64,000 nt of DNA from Pelagibius marinus (lineage in GTDB: Bacteria > Pseudomonadota > Alphaproteobacteria > Kiloniellales > Kiloniellaceae). The position numbers and the translations under genes are program-made. The DNA lies in assembly GCF_014925385.1 (NCBI RefSeq), contig NZ_JACSDK010000003.1, positions 1 to 64,000 of the forward strand, read 5' to 3'. Below are positions 26,864 to 35,486 of the stretch, piece by piece; the stretch's first letter is position 1; every line of letters begins with the position of its first letter. Under the pieces are notes generated by a model. That model ran no database searches. It was not told the origin of the DNA and saw nothing but the letters and a program-made list of their open reading frames with translations.

Positions 26864-27108
26864 CACCTGATGAAGCGCGCGCCGTCTTTTTCGAGGAACT
26901 CGGCAACATCGCCCCCGAGTGGGACCCGGCGGAGATCGACCCCGGCGAGGACATCCGCGAGGCCATGGACATCGATTCCATGGATGTCCTGAACCTGGTC
27001 ATCGCGCTCCACAAACGCACCGGCATCGACATCCCGGAATCGGACTACGCCAAGCTGATCACCATCGACGGCGCCGTCGCCTATTTGAGCGCCAAGAGTG
27101 GCGGGTAG
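26860..27108 (+). CDS. Acyl carrier protein
   Basis: This 82-residue acidic protein contains the phosphopantetheine site S40 in AMDIDSMDVLNLVIAL. The helix pattern and length are those of a free acyl carrier protein, but it differs from housekeeping AcpP, whose site reads DSL. It begins within the E2 stop codon (ATGA), which suggests it receives or supplies the acyl group handled by the upstream AcsA/E1/E2 enzymes, or serves a specialised lipid. Such a pairing with an acyl-CoA-producing complex is uncommon. Confidence 0.85.
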   Translation: MTPDEARAVFFEELGNIAPEWDPAEIDPGEDIREAMDIDSMDVLNLVIALHKRTGIDIPESDYAKLITIDGAVAYLSAKSGG

Positions 27109-27754
27109 GGGCCGCTTGCTCACCAGCGCGCGGGATGTAGTCACGGCGGACTTCGCCCGCAACCGCCTGCTGCAGGGACTCACCGCCGCCTATGCGCTCT
27201 GGTGGCTGGCACTCGCCATCGCCCCCTACGACCGCTTCGACTGGTTTCTGGAGAACCTGCTGGTCGTGTTTTTCGTCGGCCTGCTGGCGGTGACCTACCG
27301 CGCCTTTCCCTTGTCGAACCTCTCCTACCTGCTGATCACGATTTTCCTCGCCCTGCATGCGGTGGGCGCGCACTACACCTATTCCAAAGCGCCGGTCGGC
27401 GGCTGGATGACGGAGGCCTTCGGCTGGGAGCGCAATCACTACGACCGCGTGGTGCATTTCCTCTTCGGCCTGCTCTGCAGCTATCCCCTGCGCGAGACAT
27501 TGCTGCGCGGCAGCGGCGGGGCGCTCGCTGCCGGGGGCTGGCGGGCCGGTCTGCTGGCCTTCGCCGTGGTCCTGGCCTTTTCCAGCGGCTATGAGATGCT
27601 GGAGTGGGGAGCGGCCATGCTGCTGGATCCCGAGGCCGGCATGGCCTTCCTCGGCACCCAGGGCGACGTCTTCGACGCCCAGAAGGACACTACCCTGGCC
27701 GCGCTGGGCGCGGTCCTGGCCATCGTTCTAAGTCGCTTGGCCGAAGGGCACTAG
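27098..27754 (+). CDS. DUF2238 inner-membrane protein
   Basis: This 218-residue protein has about six hydrophobic segments and the DUF2238/YjdF features: a conserved HYTYSKAPVGGW loop, the NHYDRVVHFLFGLL helix with its histidine, and GTQGDVFDAQKDT near the C-terminus. Function is unknown. Start GTG 27098 overlaps the ACP end by 11 bases; a TTG at 27116 is an alternative. Its stop codon shares the CTAG tetranucleotide with the stop of the convergent SPW gene (27751-27754). Confidence 0.8.
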   Translation: MAGRGRLLTSARDVVTADFARNRLLQGLTAAYALWWLALAIAPYDRFDWFLENLLVVFFVGLLAVTYRAFPLSNLSYLLITIFLALHAVGAHYTYSKAPVGGWMTEAFGWERNHYDRVVHFLFGLLCSYPLRETLLRGSGGALAAGGWRAGLLAFAVVLAFSSGYEMLEWGAAMLLDPEAGMAFLGTQGDVFDAQKDTTLAALGAVLAIVLSRLAEGH

Positions 27755-28119
27755 CCCTCCAGGCGGCGGTTGCGGTCCTGCCACAATTCAAACAGCGCCA
27801 GCACGGCGACTGCGGCGCCGAGCACGAAGTGCGCGAGGCGCAGCGTGCCGCCGTAGCCGAAGACCAGGGGCGAGACCACGACCCAGAGGCCGCAGGCAAG
27901 CTCCAGCACCTCTTCCCAACGCTGCAGCGACATGATCTCCAGCAGCGCCAGCATGGTGATGAGAACGCCGGCCAGACCGGCAGAGATGGAAGCCGCCGCG
28001 GCCAAGTCCCCGGCGGTCAGGGCGGGGGAGAGGACGATGAGCACGCCGCAGCCGGCGGAGCAGAAATCCTCCCAGCGGCGATGCTCTGTGAACCAGCCGT
28101 GTTTGACAGAGGTATTCAT
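27751..28119 (-). CDS. SPW repeat membrane protein
   Basis: This 122-residue inner-membrane protein contains two internal repeats of a helix pair, each with an SP-motif (LSPALTAG at about 32-39 and VSPLVFGYGG at about 85-94), as in the SPW family; the tryptophan of the motif is replaced. Four transmembrane segments are expected. The start is fixed by GGAAGGAGG upstream of ATG 28119. Function is unknown. It is divergent from the sulfur transporter genes. Confidence 0.75.
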   Translation of the reverse strand: MNTSVKHGWFTEHRRWEDFCSAGCGVLIVLSPALTAGDLAAAASISAGLAGVLITMLALLEIMSLQRWEEVLELACGLWVVVSPLVFGYGGTLRLAHFVLGAAVAVLALFELWQDRNRRLEG

Positions 28120-28330
28120 GACAAACCTCCTTCCAAGCTGCTTTGACGGCAACGCGAGCGCCCGAAAGGAGATGATGCCGGCGGTGTCGAGCCGTCCCCC
28201 GATCGGGCGCTCTCACACCTACTTTATGTGGAATTCTACGCCTCTCCGCGGCCGGCAGCAAGCGAATCGCGCGCATCGGGACGCATGGAAAACCCCGGGA
28301 ATCCTGGATTTTTTCCAGATCTGACGTCTT

Positions 28331-28344
28331 TTGATCCAGATCAT
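28331..28344 (+). promoter_or_regulatory. FNR-like box upstream of the YeeE/YedE genes
   Basis: TTGATCCAGATCAT matches 9 of 10 positions, centred 63 bases before the YeeE start. It abuts and slightly overlaps the inverted repeat at 28343-28366. Confidence 0.5.
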
Positions 28345-28366
28345 ATATGCACGATTATGAATATAT
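28343..28366 (+). promoter_or_regulatory. AT-rich inverted repeat, ArsR-type operator candidate
   Basis: Arms ATATATGCA (28343-28351) and TGAATATAT (28358-28366) match at 8 of 9 paired positions around a six-base spacer. It resembles operators of ArsR-type sulfide sensors such as BigR/YgaV/SqrR, which control YeeE/YedE-type genes in other Alphaproteobacteria. TATATT at 28362-28367 could serve as a -10. Confidence 0.45.
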
Positions 28367-28400
28367 TAGCCTCGGGACATCTGAGAGAGGAGATATCCCC

Positions 28401-28961
28401 ATGATCCTGCCTTGGCGCCTTGGAGGCCTCGCCCTCGGCCTCGTGTTCCTGGCCGCCGTGGTGCTGGTCAAGCCCATCGGCGTGTCGACCCAGTTCGTCA
28501 TCTTCGACGGCATCCTCTGGGATGCGGTCAATCCCGCGGTGGTCGTCGAGTCCCTCGACGCCAAGAGCGGCTATGCCAGCCCCAACGCCTATCTCGACAA
28601 GAGCGGCGGGGCCTACGCGAAGCACGTCGCCAACCCGCTGAACTACGGCTTCGTCTTCGTCCTCGCCATGATGGCCGGCGCGGCGCTCTCCGCGCTGCTG
28701 CGCGGCGGCGTGCCGAAAGCCGAGCGCGCCATGCCGCCGGTCTGGCGCGCCAACTTCGGCGCCTCGCCCATGAAACGCTACCTCGTCGCCTTCGTCTCCG
28801 GCTTCCTGGTGCTCTACGGCGCCCGCCTGGCCGGCGGCTGCACCAGCGGCCACATGATGAGCGGCATGATGCAGACGGCGGTCAGCGGCTACATCTTCGC
28901 CGCCGGCACTTTCCTCGCCGCCATTCCTCTGGCGCTCATCATGTTCCGCAGGGAGGGTTGA
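28401..28961 (+). CDS. YeeE/YedE sulfur transporter, N-terminal half
   Basis: This 186-residue membrane protein is one half of a thiosulfate/sulfur-compound transporter (TsuA-like). GGCTSGHMMSG (about residues 148-158) holds the conserved cysteine that relays the sulfur substrate. About five hydrophobic segments are present. Start ATG 28401 has GAGAGGAGAT upstream; a TTG/ATG further upstream lies in the operator. The partner gene follows after three bases. Confidence 0.85.
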   Translation: MILPWRLGGLALGLVFLAAVVLVKPIGVSTQFVIFDGILWDAVNPAVVVESLDAKSGYASPNAYLDKSGGAYAKHVANPLNYGFVFVLAMMAGAALSALLRGGVPKAERAMPPVWRANFGASPMKRYLVAFVSGFLVLYGARLAGGCTSGHMMSGMMQTAVSGYIFAAGTFLAAIPLALIMFRREG

Positions 28962-28964
28962 GCC

Positions 28965-29576
28965 ATGACCTCGATCATCCTCGCCATCGTCATCGGCGGC
29001 GCCTTCGGCTTCGTGCTGGACCGCGTCGGCGCCACCAACCCCAACTACATCATCGGCATGCTGCGGCTCGGCAACCTGCACCTGATGAAGACCATCCTGC
29101 TGGCCATCGGCGTGTCCTCGCTGCTGATGTTCGCGGGTCTTCTGGCCGGCGTCATTGACCCGGGCCACCTGAGCGTGAAGACCGCCTACCTGGGTGTCTT
29201 CCTGGGCGGCGCGCTGCTGGGCCTCGGCTTCGCCGCCGCCGGCTACTGCCCCGGCACCGGTCTCGCCGCCGCGGCCACGGGGCGCAAGGACGGCGTCGCC
29301 TTCCTGCTCGGCGGCCTGCTGGGTGCCGCCGCCTACATGGCCAGCTATGCCTGGGTGAAGTCGACCGGCGTGCTGGACTCGATCCTGGGCGGCAAGGCGA
29401 CCCTGGGCGTCGTCGCCGGCACCGACTATCCGGCGCTGATGCCCGGCCTCTCGGGCGAGGTCGTCGGCCTGGTGCTGGGGGCGGTCTTCATCGCCGTGGC
29501 CTTCCTGCTGCCCGACAGCCTGCGGCCGGGAGAAGGCATCGCGGCGCACCACAAGGGCCACCACGCGCATTCCTGA
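28965..29576 (+). CDS. YeeE/YedE sulfur transporter, C-terminal half
   Basis: This 203-residue membrane protein is the second half of the pair, with GYCPGTGLAAAATGRKDG (about 92-109) providing the other conserved cysteine. The two halves together match one full-length YeeE/YedE. A His-rich cytoplasmic or periplasmic tail (HHKGHHAHS) ends the protein. A terminator follows at 29615. Confidence 0.85.
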   Translation: MTSIILAIVIGGAFGFVLDRVGATNPNYIIGMLRLGNLHLMKTILLAIGVSSLLMFAGLLAGVIDPGHLSVKTAYLGVFLGGALLGLGFAAAGYCPGTGLAAAATGRKDGVAFLLGGLLGAAAYMASYAWVKSTGVLDSILGGKATLGVVAGTDYPALMPGLSGEVVGLVLGAVFIAVAFLLPDSLRPGEGIAAHHKGHHAHS

Positions 29577-29614
29577 CCCTGCCCGCCCCAACTTGCCTGT
29601 GTAAGGGGCTACCT

Positions 29615-29650
29615 GCGGTCTTCCTCCAAGGGGGAAGGCCGCTTTTTCTT
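29615..29650 (+). terminator. Rho-independent terminator of the YeeE/YedE operon
   Basis: GCGGTCTTCC (29615-29624) pairs with GGAAGGCCGC (29633-29642, one G-T) and is followed by TTTTTCTTTCT. It ends plus-strand transcription before the convergent binding-protein gene. Confidence 0.75.
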
Positions 29651-29660
29651 TCTCGGGATT

Positions 29661-30395
29661 TCAGCGGTAGCGGGCGAGGATTTCGGCCTGGGTGCCGTCG
29701 GCGATGATGCTGACCAGCGCGTCCTGCATGCGCGAGACGATGCCGTCGGGGGTGCCGGGCGAACAAGCGATGGAAAAGATCTGCTCGAAGAGTACGGCGA
29801 CTTCCTCGATTGGCACGCCGTCATTGTGCAGGCGGCGGACAAAGGATTCCGAAACGGCCATGAGGTCGACGCGGCCGCTCAGCAGCTTCTTCAGGGTCAG
29901 ATCCAGGTCGCGCGCCAGGTCGATCTCGGTGAAGCCGGCGTCGCGCAGCAGTTCGACGGTGTAGTCGCCGGTCTGGGTGCCCGTGCGGTAGGCCGTCGCC
30001 TCGGCGACGCTGGAGGCCTCGACGCCGGAGCCGGCGGCGCGGATCAGCAGGGTGCGCTCGACCAGCAGGGGCTCGACCCACTTGAAGTGCGCGTCGCGGT
30101 CCATCGTGTGAGCGGTGGTGAAGACGCAGGTCATGGCCTTCTCGCGGGCCAGGCCGATGGCCCGCGACCAGGGCAGCAACTCCATGTCGTAGTCGATGCC
30201 GCTGCGCTTCATGATCTCGCGCACCTGGTCCGCGCCGAGGCCGAGGATCTCGCCGTTGTTGTCGAAGTTGAAGGGCGCGTACTGCTCGGTCGTCAGGTGC
30301 AGGACGTCCTGGGCGGCGGCGGGCCCGCCGGAGAAAGCGAGCGCCAGGGTAATGGCCAGGGCGGGGGCTGCGAAACCTCGAGCGATCCGACGCAT
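29661..30395 (-). CDS. Periplasmic substrate-binding protein (type 2, amino-acid-like)
   Basis: This 244-residue protein has a signal peptide (cleavage near AAAQ, residue 29) and a type-2 periplasmic binding fold: LHLTTEQYAPFNF, GLGADQVREIMKRSG and DLTLKKLLSGRVDLMAVSES. It is shorter and more degenerate than amino-acid receptors of ABC transporters, and no permease or ATPase is adjacent. Proteins like this can serve as sensors. It is divergent from a histidine kinase, 250 bases away. The ligand is unknown. Confidence 0.82.
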   Translation of the reverse strand: MRRIARGFAAPALAITLALAFSGGPAAAQDVLHLTTEQYAPFNFDNNGEILGLGADQVREIMKRSGIDYDMELLPWSRAIGLAREKAMTCVFTTAHTMDRDAHFKWVEPLLVERTLLIRAAGSGVEASSVAEATAYRTGTQTGDYTVELLRDAGFTEIDLARDLDLTLKKLLSGRVDLMAVSESFVRRLHNDGVPIEEVAVLFEQIFSIACSPGTPDGIVSRMQDALVSIIADGTQAEILARYR

Positions 30396-30645
30396 TTTGG
30401 GTCTCCGTCAATCAAGGCCGGAAGAGTCCAGCAAAACCACCTGTCCGGCAAATAAAAATACGTAAGCGAGTAAACGCTCTGGCTCGAATCCTTGAATATA
30501 TTCTATAAGTATGTCGATTTGCGTAAAGAATCGTTTAAGGACAAGGGGCTAGTGTTCTGCGGTCTATATGCCCGGCAGGAGTGTTGCTTGACCCTTCCTC
30601 CTCCCGGTCTTTGGGCAGTGCTGTAGTAGAACCTCAACGGCCTGC
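30396..30645. other. Divergent intergenic region, binding protein / sensor kinase
   Basis: About 250 bases, distinctly A+T-rich at 30440-30560 (for example TTGAATATATTCTATAAG around 30493-30510). It probably holds promoters in both directions. No protein, RNA gene or clear operator is visible apart from a short direct A+T-rich stretch. Confidence 0.35.
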
Positions 30646-32163
30646 ATGCGTCAGAAGAACAAGAGACTTACGGGCACCTCGATCCGCAACCGCATCGTCG
30701 TCACGGTGCTGGCGACGGTCGTTGTCGTGTCGATGATCGGCACGGCGCTTTCCGGCCAGGAGCATGCGGCGCGGCTGATGAGCGACCTGAAGGCCGAGTC
30801 CCAGGTCCTCACCAGCGTCTTCGGCGACACCCTGGCCGATCCTCTGTGGGACTACGACTACGAGCGGGTGCAGCAGCGCCTGGAACGCCTGGCGGCGACG
30901 GGATCGATCGCCGGGGCGCGGGTGCTGGCGACCGACGGCGAGAAGCTGGCCGAGGTGATGATCGACGGCTTCCGTCCCGAGAACCTGGCGCAGGCGGATC
31001 ACGGCGATGTCCTGGTCTTCGACCGCAAGATCGCCGCCGAGACCGGGGAAGTCGTCGGCACCCTGTTCGTCTGGGTCTCCACCGCCGGCGTCTCCGCCGA
31101 GGTGTGGAAGACCGTGCGCGACGACGCCACCACCGCCGCCATTCTGGCGGTCATCACGGCAGTGGTCGTCTTCCTGGGCGTCAACCTGATCACCGGCTCG
31201 CTGTCGCGGGTCACCGACGCCATGGTGCGCATCGGCGAGGGTGACCTGGACACCGAGGTGCCTTCCGGCGGGCGCAACGACGAGCTGAGCCGCATGGCCG
31301 CGGCGCTGGAGCGCCTGCGGCTCAACGGCCTGCGCGTCGAACAGGCCGAGCGCGGCCTGCGCCGCGCCAACGCCTACCTGGAGGAGCGCGTCACCGAGCG
31401 CACGGCCGAGCTGGAGAAGGCGCGCTTCCAGGCCGAGCAGGCCAACCGCGCCAAGACCGAGTTCCTCGCCAACATGAGCCATGACCTGCGCACGCCGCTG
31501 AACGCCATCCTGGGCTTCAGCGAGATGATGCGCGCCCGAGCTTTCGGCCCGCTGGGCGACGCCCGCTACGACGAGTATGTCCAGGACATCCACCACAGCG
31601 GCAGCCTGCTCATCGCCCTCATCAACGACCTGCTGGACATCTCCAAGGTCGAGGCCGGCAAGTACGAACTGGCCGAGGAAAACGTCGACCTGGAGGCTTT
31701 GATCCAGAGCTGCATCCGGCAGGTGACCACCACCGCCGAGACCGGCGGGCAGAAACTGACCGCCAGGGTCGACCCCGACCTGCCGGCGCTGTGGGGCGAC
31801 GAGCGGGTGGTGATGCAGATCCTCAACAACCTGCTGTCCAACGCGGTGAAGTTCACGCCTGAGGGCGGCCGCATCGAGGTCAGCGCCTGGACCGACAGCC
31901 AGGGCCGCATCCTGATCTCCGTGGCCGACGACGGCATCGGCATGACCGACGAGGGCGTGGCCAAGGCGCTGCGGCCCTTCGAGCAGGCCCACAACGCCCG
32001 CGCCCGCGAGCATGCCGGCACCGGCCTGGGCCTGCACCTCTGCGACAACTTCATGGGCCTCTTCGGCGGCACCCTGGAGATCGAGAGCCAGGCCGGCGAG
32101 GGCACCACGGTCACCATCGCCTTCCCGGCCGAGCGCGCCGTCGACGCCCGCCGCACCGCCTGA
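30646..32163 (+). CDS. Membrane sensor histidine kinase (HAMP type)
   Basis: This 505-residue kinase has TM1 (about 16-36), a periplasmic sensor region of about 125 residues, TM2 (about 163-184), a HAMP linker (184-237), a coiled coil (AYLEERVTERTAELEKARFQ) and a DHp domain with H279 in FLANMSHDLRTPLNAI. The ATP-binding domain shows NNLLSNAVKF and DDGIGM, followed by GTGLGLHL. No response regulator gene is adjacent, so it is an orphan. The adjacent divergent binding-protein gene may supply ligand, which is inference. Confidence 0.87.
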   Translation: MRQKNKRLTGTSIRNRIVVTVLATVVVVSMIGTALSGQEHAARLMSDLKAESQVLTSVFGDTLADPLWDYDYERVQQRLERLAATGSIAGARVLATDGEKLAEVMIDGFRPENLAQADHGDVLVFDRKIAAETGEVVGTLFVWVSTAGVSAEVWKTVRDDATTAAILAVITAVVVFLGVNLITGSLSRVTDAMVRIGEGDLDTEVPSGGRNDELSRMAAALERLRLNGLRVEQAERGLRRANAYLEERVTERTAELEKARFQAEQANRAKTEFLANMSHDLRTPLNAILGFSEMMRARAFGPLGDARYDEYVQDIHHSGSLLIALINDLLDISKVEAGKYELAEENVDLEALIQSCIRQVTTTAETGGQKLTARVDPDLPALWGDERVVMQILNNLLSNAVKFTPEGGRIEVSAWTDSQGRILISVADDGIGMTDEGVAKALRPFEQAHNARAREHAGTGLGLHLCDNFMGLFGGTLEIESQAGEGTTVTIAFPAERAVDARRTA

Positions 32164-32187
32164 GGCGGATTTCCTTTCCGGATTTTC

Positions 32188-34218
32188 CTACCTGAAGCGC
32201 CAGGCCTGGGTGCGTTTCAGCACGCCCTTGGAGACCGCCAGGTGGATCAGGCGCGCCCCGGCGTTGGTGTAGAAGATCATCATGCCCATGGCCGCGGCCG
32301 GCGCGATGTCGCCGGCATCGTTCATGTTCAGGACGGCGACCGAGGCCAGGGTGGTGGTCGGCGAGTAGAGGAAGATCACCGCCGAGACCGTGGTCATGGC
32401 GTTGACGAAGAGGTAGATCGAGATGTCGAGGATGGTCGGCAGGCAGACCGGCACGGTCACCACGCGGAACAGCTTGTAGAAGGGCTGCTTCAGCGAGGCG
32501 GCCACGGACTCGAACTCCCGGTCCATCTGCTTCAGCGCCGTGACCGCCGTCAGGTGCGAGACGGTGTAGAAGTGCGTCACCGTGCAGATCACCAGGATCG
32601 CCATGGTGCCGTAGATGAAGTTCAGCGGATTGGCCGGCTCGTTGAAGAAGAAGATGTAGGCCAGGCCCAGCACCATGCCGGGGATCGCCATGGGCAGCAT
32701 GGCCAGCAGCTGGAACAGCGAGCGCCCGGTCTCGAAGCCCTTGGTCTTCTCCACCATGTAGGCGCCGACGAAGACCACCGCCGTGCCCGCCACCGCGGTC
32801 AGGAGCGCCATCTGGATGGAGTTGTAGTAGGAATCCCAGCCGCCGCCGTCCATCAGGTCGAAGGCGTAGTTCTTGAGGCTGAGGCTCAGGTCGTAAGGCC
32901 AGAACTTGATCAGCGCGGCGTACTGGCAGACCGCCAGCAGGCCGACGATGAAGACCGCGATCAGCCCGCAGTAGCCGAAGGCCAGCCAGTCGAAGCGTCG
33001 GTTGGGCTTGGGCTGGTAGGGCACCGAGCGGGCCGAGAGCAGGGCGACCTGCTTCTTCTGCACCTGGCGGTCGACGGCAAAGGCGACCAGCGCCGGCATC
33101 AGCAGAACCACCGAGACCACGGCGCCCATTTCGAAGTTCTGCTGGCCGATGACCTGCTTGTAGATGTCGACCGCCAGCATGTTGTACTGGCCGCCGATGA
33201 CCTTGGGCAGGCCGAAGTCGGTGATCACCAGGTTGAAGACCACGAAGGCGGCGGAGATCAGGCCGTAGCGCGCGCCGGGCACGGTGACGGTCCAGAAGAT
33301 CTTCCAACGGCTGGCCTTGAGGCACTCGGCGGCCTCGTAGAGCCGCGCGTCGGAGATCGCCAGCGCCGTGGTGATGATGATCATGGCGTGGGGGAAGGTG
33401 AAGAAGACCGAGCCGATGACGATGCCGATGGGCCCGTAGATCGACTCGCCCAGCAGCAACTCCTTGATCATGCCCTGGTTGCCGAAGAGGTAGACCAGGC
33501 CGATGCCGGGCAGCAGCGAGGGCACCAGGATGGGCGCCAGGGCGACCAGGCGGAAGAATCCCTTGAGACGCATGCAGCTGCGGCTCAGCGCATAGGCGAA
33601 GCCGAAGGCCAGCGTCACCGTGATGATGGTGCTGAGCGCCGAGATGAAGATCGAATTCTCGATGGACTGGAACAGCGCCGGCGTCGAGAAGTAGGTCACG
33701 TAGTTGGCGAAGCCGATGTCGCGGGCCGGGCGCAGCATCACCCGGCGGAAATTGTTGGAATCGACCTCCCGCCACTCGGTGCCGCTGAAGCGCTCCGTGC
33801 CGACCAGGTAGACCGCGTCGGCGCTGGTGCCGCGGATCTTGTACATGACCGGGCTGCGGAAGCTGAAGTCCGGGAAGAAGGAGGTCGCCGGCAGGCGCCC
33901 GTCGCTGGAGGTGGAGAGGTCTTCCGGCGACACGGCCTGAAGTTCGTCGTTCAGGGCGGCGGCGCTGACCGGCGGAGCGTCGAAGTTGCCCACCTCGTCG
34001 CTCACCTGGAACTCGTAGGCGGTGAGGTCGAAGCTGTAGGTGGAGAAGGACTTCGACAGCATGGCGTAGAGCGGCAGGGCGATGGCGATCACCAGGTAGA
34101 GGGCGATCACCGCCATGAAGCCGCGCATGATCAGGTCATCGCGCCCCAGCCGGGGCTTGATGGGCCTTGCCTTGGGGGGGCGGCCTGCCGCCGCCAGCGC
34201 GTCAGCCGTGCTCGCCAT
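32188..34218 (-). CDS. phnU: 2-aminoethylphosphonate ABC transporter permease (fused two-domain)
   Basis: This 676-residue inner-membrane protein is made of two binding-protein-dependent permease domains in tandem, joined around residues 330-360, as in the TIGR03262-type 2-AEP permease subunit. The first domain has GLISAAFVVFNLVITDFGLP and the second YKLFRVVTVPVCLPTILDIS as ATPase-contact (EAA-like) loops. A large periplasmic insertion (about 60-150) separates the first two helices. ATG 34218 overlaps the end of phnT by 17 bases. With PhnS and PhnT it imports 2-aminoethylphosphonate. Confidence 0.87.
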   Translation of the reverse strand: MASTADALAAAGRPPKARPIKPRLGRDDLIMRGFMAVIALYLVIAIALPLYAMLSKSFSTYSFDLTAYEFQVSDEVGNFDAPPVSAAALNDELQAVSPEDLSTSSDGRLPATSFFPDFSFRSPVMYKIRGTSADAVYLVGTERFSGTEWREVDSNNFRRVMLRPARDIGFANYVTYFSTPALFQSIENSIFISALSTIITVTLAFGFAYALSRSCMRLKGFFRLVALAPILVPSLLPGIGLVYLFGNQGMIKELLLGESIYGPIGIVIGSVFFTFPHAMIIITTALAISDARLYEAAECLKASRWKIFWTVTVPGARYGLISAAFVVFNLVITDFGLPKVIGGQYNMLAVDIYKQVIGQQNFEMGAVVSVVLLMPALVAFAVDRQVQKKQVALLSARSVPYQPKPNRRFDWLAFGYCGLIAVFIVGLLAVCQYAALIKFWPYDLSLSLKNYAFDLMDGGGWDSYYNSIQMALLTAVAGTAVVFVGAYMVEKTKGFETGRSLFQLLAMLPMAIPGMVLGLAYIFFFNEPANPLNFIYGTMAILVICTVTHFYTVSHLTAVTALKQMDREFESVAASLKQPFYKLFRVVTVPVCLPTILDISIYLFVNAMTTVSAVIFLYSPTTTLASVAVLNMNDAGDIAPAAAMGMMIFYTNAGARLIHLAVSKGVLKRTQAWRFR

Positions 34219-35317
34219 GAGTCTCTCCGGCACTCCCTGCGGCGGCAAAGGCGATCAGCCGCGAGGGCGGCAGCTCGATGGTCAGGCTCTTGCCCTCGTC
34301 GATCGACAGGCGCCGAACCGCGTTGATGGAGAAGTCGGCGTAGAGCACCTCGCTGTCCAGAGCCGCGCCGGTGAGGCGCGAGCGCCAGAAGGAGCCGAGG
34401 AACTCCATCTCGTCGACGGTCACCTCCAGCAGGCTGTCGCTGTCCTCGGCTTCGCGGAAGGCGGGTTCATGCGGCACGATGTCTTCCGGGCGGATGGTGG
34501 CGACGACCTTCTGGCCGGGCGCCAGTTCACCGGTCTGGCCCCTCAGCCGCGCCCGGCCGAGCGCCAGGCAGCCCGGCTCGGTGACGGTCGAGTGGATCTG
34601 GTTGGTCTCGCCGATGAAGTCGGCGACGAAGAGCGAGCGCGGCTCGCGGTAGATCTCCGTCGGGGTGCCGACCTGCTCGATCACGCCGTGGTTCATCACC
34701 ACGATGCGGTCGGCCATGGCCAGGGCTTCCTCCTGGTCGTGGGTGACCATGATGGTGGTGACGCCCAGTTTTCTCTGAAGTTCCTTGATCTGGTGGCGCA
34801 GGTGGACGCGCACCTTGGCGTCCAAGGCAGAAAGGGGCTCATCGAGCAACAAGAGGCCGGGGGAAGTGGCGATGGCGCGGGCCAGGGCGATGCGCTGCTG
34901 CTGGCCGCCGGAAAGCTGCGCCGGGTACTTTTTGCGCTGGTCGGCCAGGTTCACCAGGTCCAGCAGCTCGGTGACCCTGGCGCCGACCTCCGCCTTGGAC
35001 TTGCCCAGGTTCTCCAGGCCGAAGGCGATGTTGCGCTCGATGGTCAGATTGGGGAACAGGGCGTAGGACTGGAAGACGATGCCGAAGTCGCGCTGGGTGA
35101 CCGGCAGGTCGGAGATGTCGCGCCCGGCCTGCTCCACGCTGCCGTAGCTCTGCAGGTCAAGCCCGGCAATGGCGCGCAGCAGGGTGGTCTTGCCGCAGCC
35201 GGAGGGGCCCAGGAAGCAGACGAACTCCCCGTCCTCGATATCCAGGGAGATGTCCTTCAGGGCCGTGAAGTCCCCGAAGTTCTTAAACAGATTGCGGATG
35301 CGCAGGTAGCTGGACAA
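34202..35317 (-). CDS. phnT: 2-aminoethylphosphonate ABC transporter ATPase
   Basis: This 371-residue protein is an ABC ATPase: Walker A GPSGCGKT at 37-44, signature LSGGQ at 135-139, Walker B with D159-E160 (LLLLDEP) and the histidine loop VTHDQEEA. The C-terminal 130 residues form an OB/TOBE-like regulatory region. It powers 2-AEP uptake. The start is TTG 35317, with GAGG upstream. It follows phnS and a strong hairpin, and overlaps phnU. Confidence 0.88.
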   Translation of the reverse strand: MSSYLRIRNLFKNFGDFTALKDISLDIEDGEFVCFLGPSGCGKTTLLRAIAGLDLQSYGSVEQAGRDISDLPVTQRDFGIVFQSYALFPNLTIERNIAFGLENLGKSKAEVGARVTELLDLVNLADQRKKYPAQLSGGQQQRIALARAIATSPGLLLLDEPLSALDAKVRVHLRHQIKELQRKLGVTTIMVTHDQEEALAMADRIVVMNHGVIEQVGTPTEIYREPRSLFVADFIGETNQIHSTVTEPGCLALGRARLRGQTGELAPGQKVVATIRPEDIVPHEPAFREAEDSDSLLEVTVDEMEFLGSFWRSRLTGAALDSEVLYADFSINAVRRLSIDEGKSLTIELPPSRLIAFAAAGSAGETHGEHG

Positions 35318-35440
35318 GAAGAAGCCTCGCCTGATGATGCACTCGTTGGCGTCGCCACGGCCCGACTTCTGCCCGGCGCCGGAGGACGCCGGCCCTCTTG
35401 GGCCTTGCGGTCAGTATGCGGGAGGGCGCAGCGAACCGAA

Positions 35441-35466
35441 AGAGGGCGCCGCAAGCGGCGCCCTCT
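35441..35466 (-). other. Strong hairpin between phnS and phnT
   Basis: AGAGGGCGCCGC (35441-35452) and GCGGCGCCCTCT (35455-35466) form a nearly perfect 12-base stem with an AA loop, 21 bases downstream of the phnS stop. No T-run follows. Such hairpins after binding-protein genes protect the upstream message so more receptor is made than ATPase. Confidence 0.55.
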
Positions 35467-35486
35467 CGACAGGTTTCAGGCTCCGG

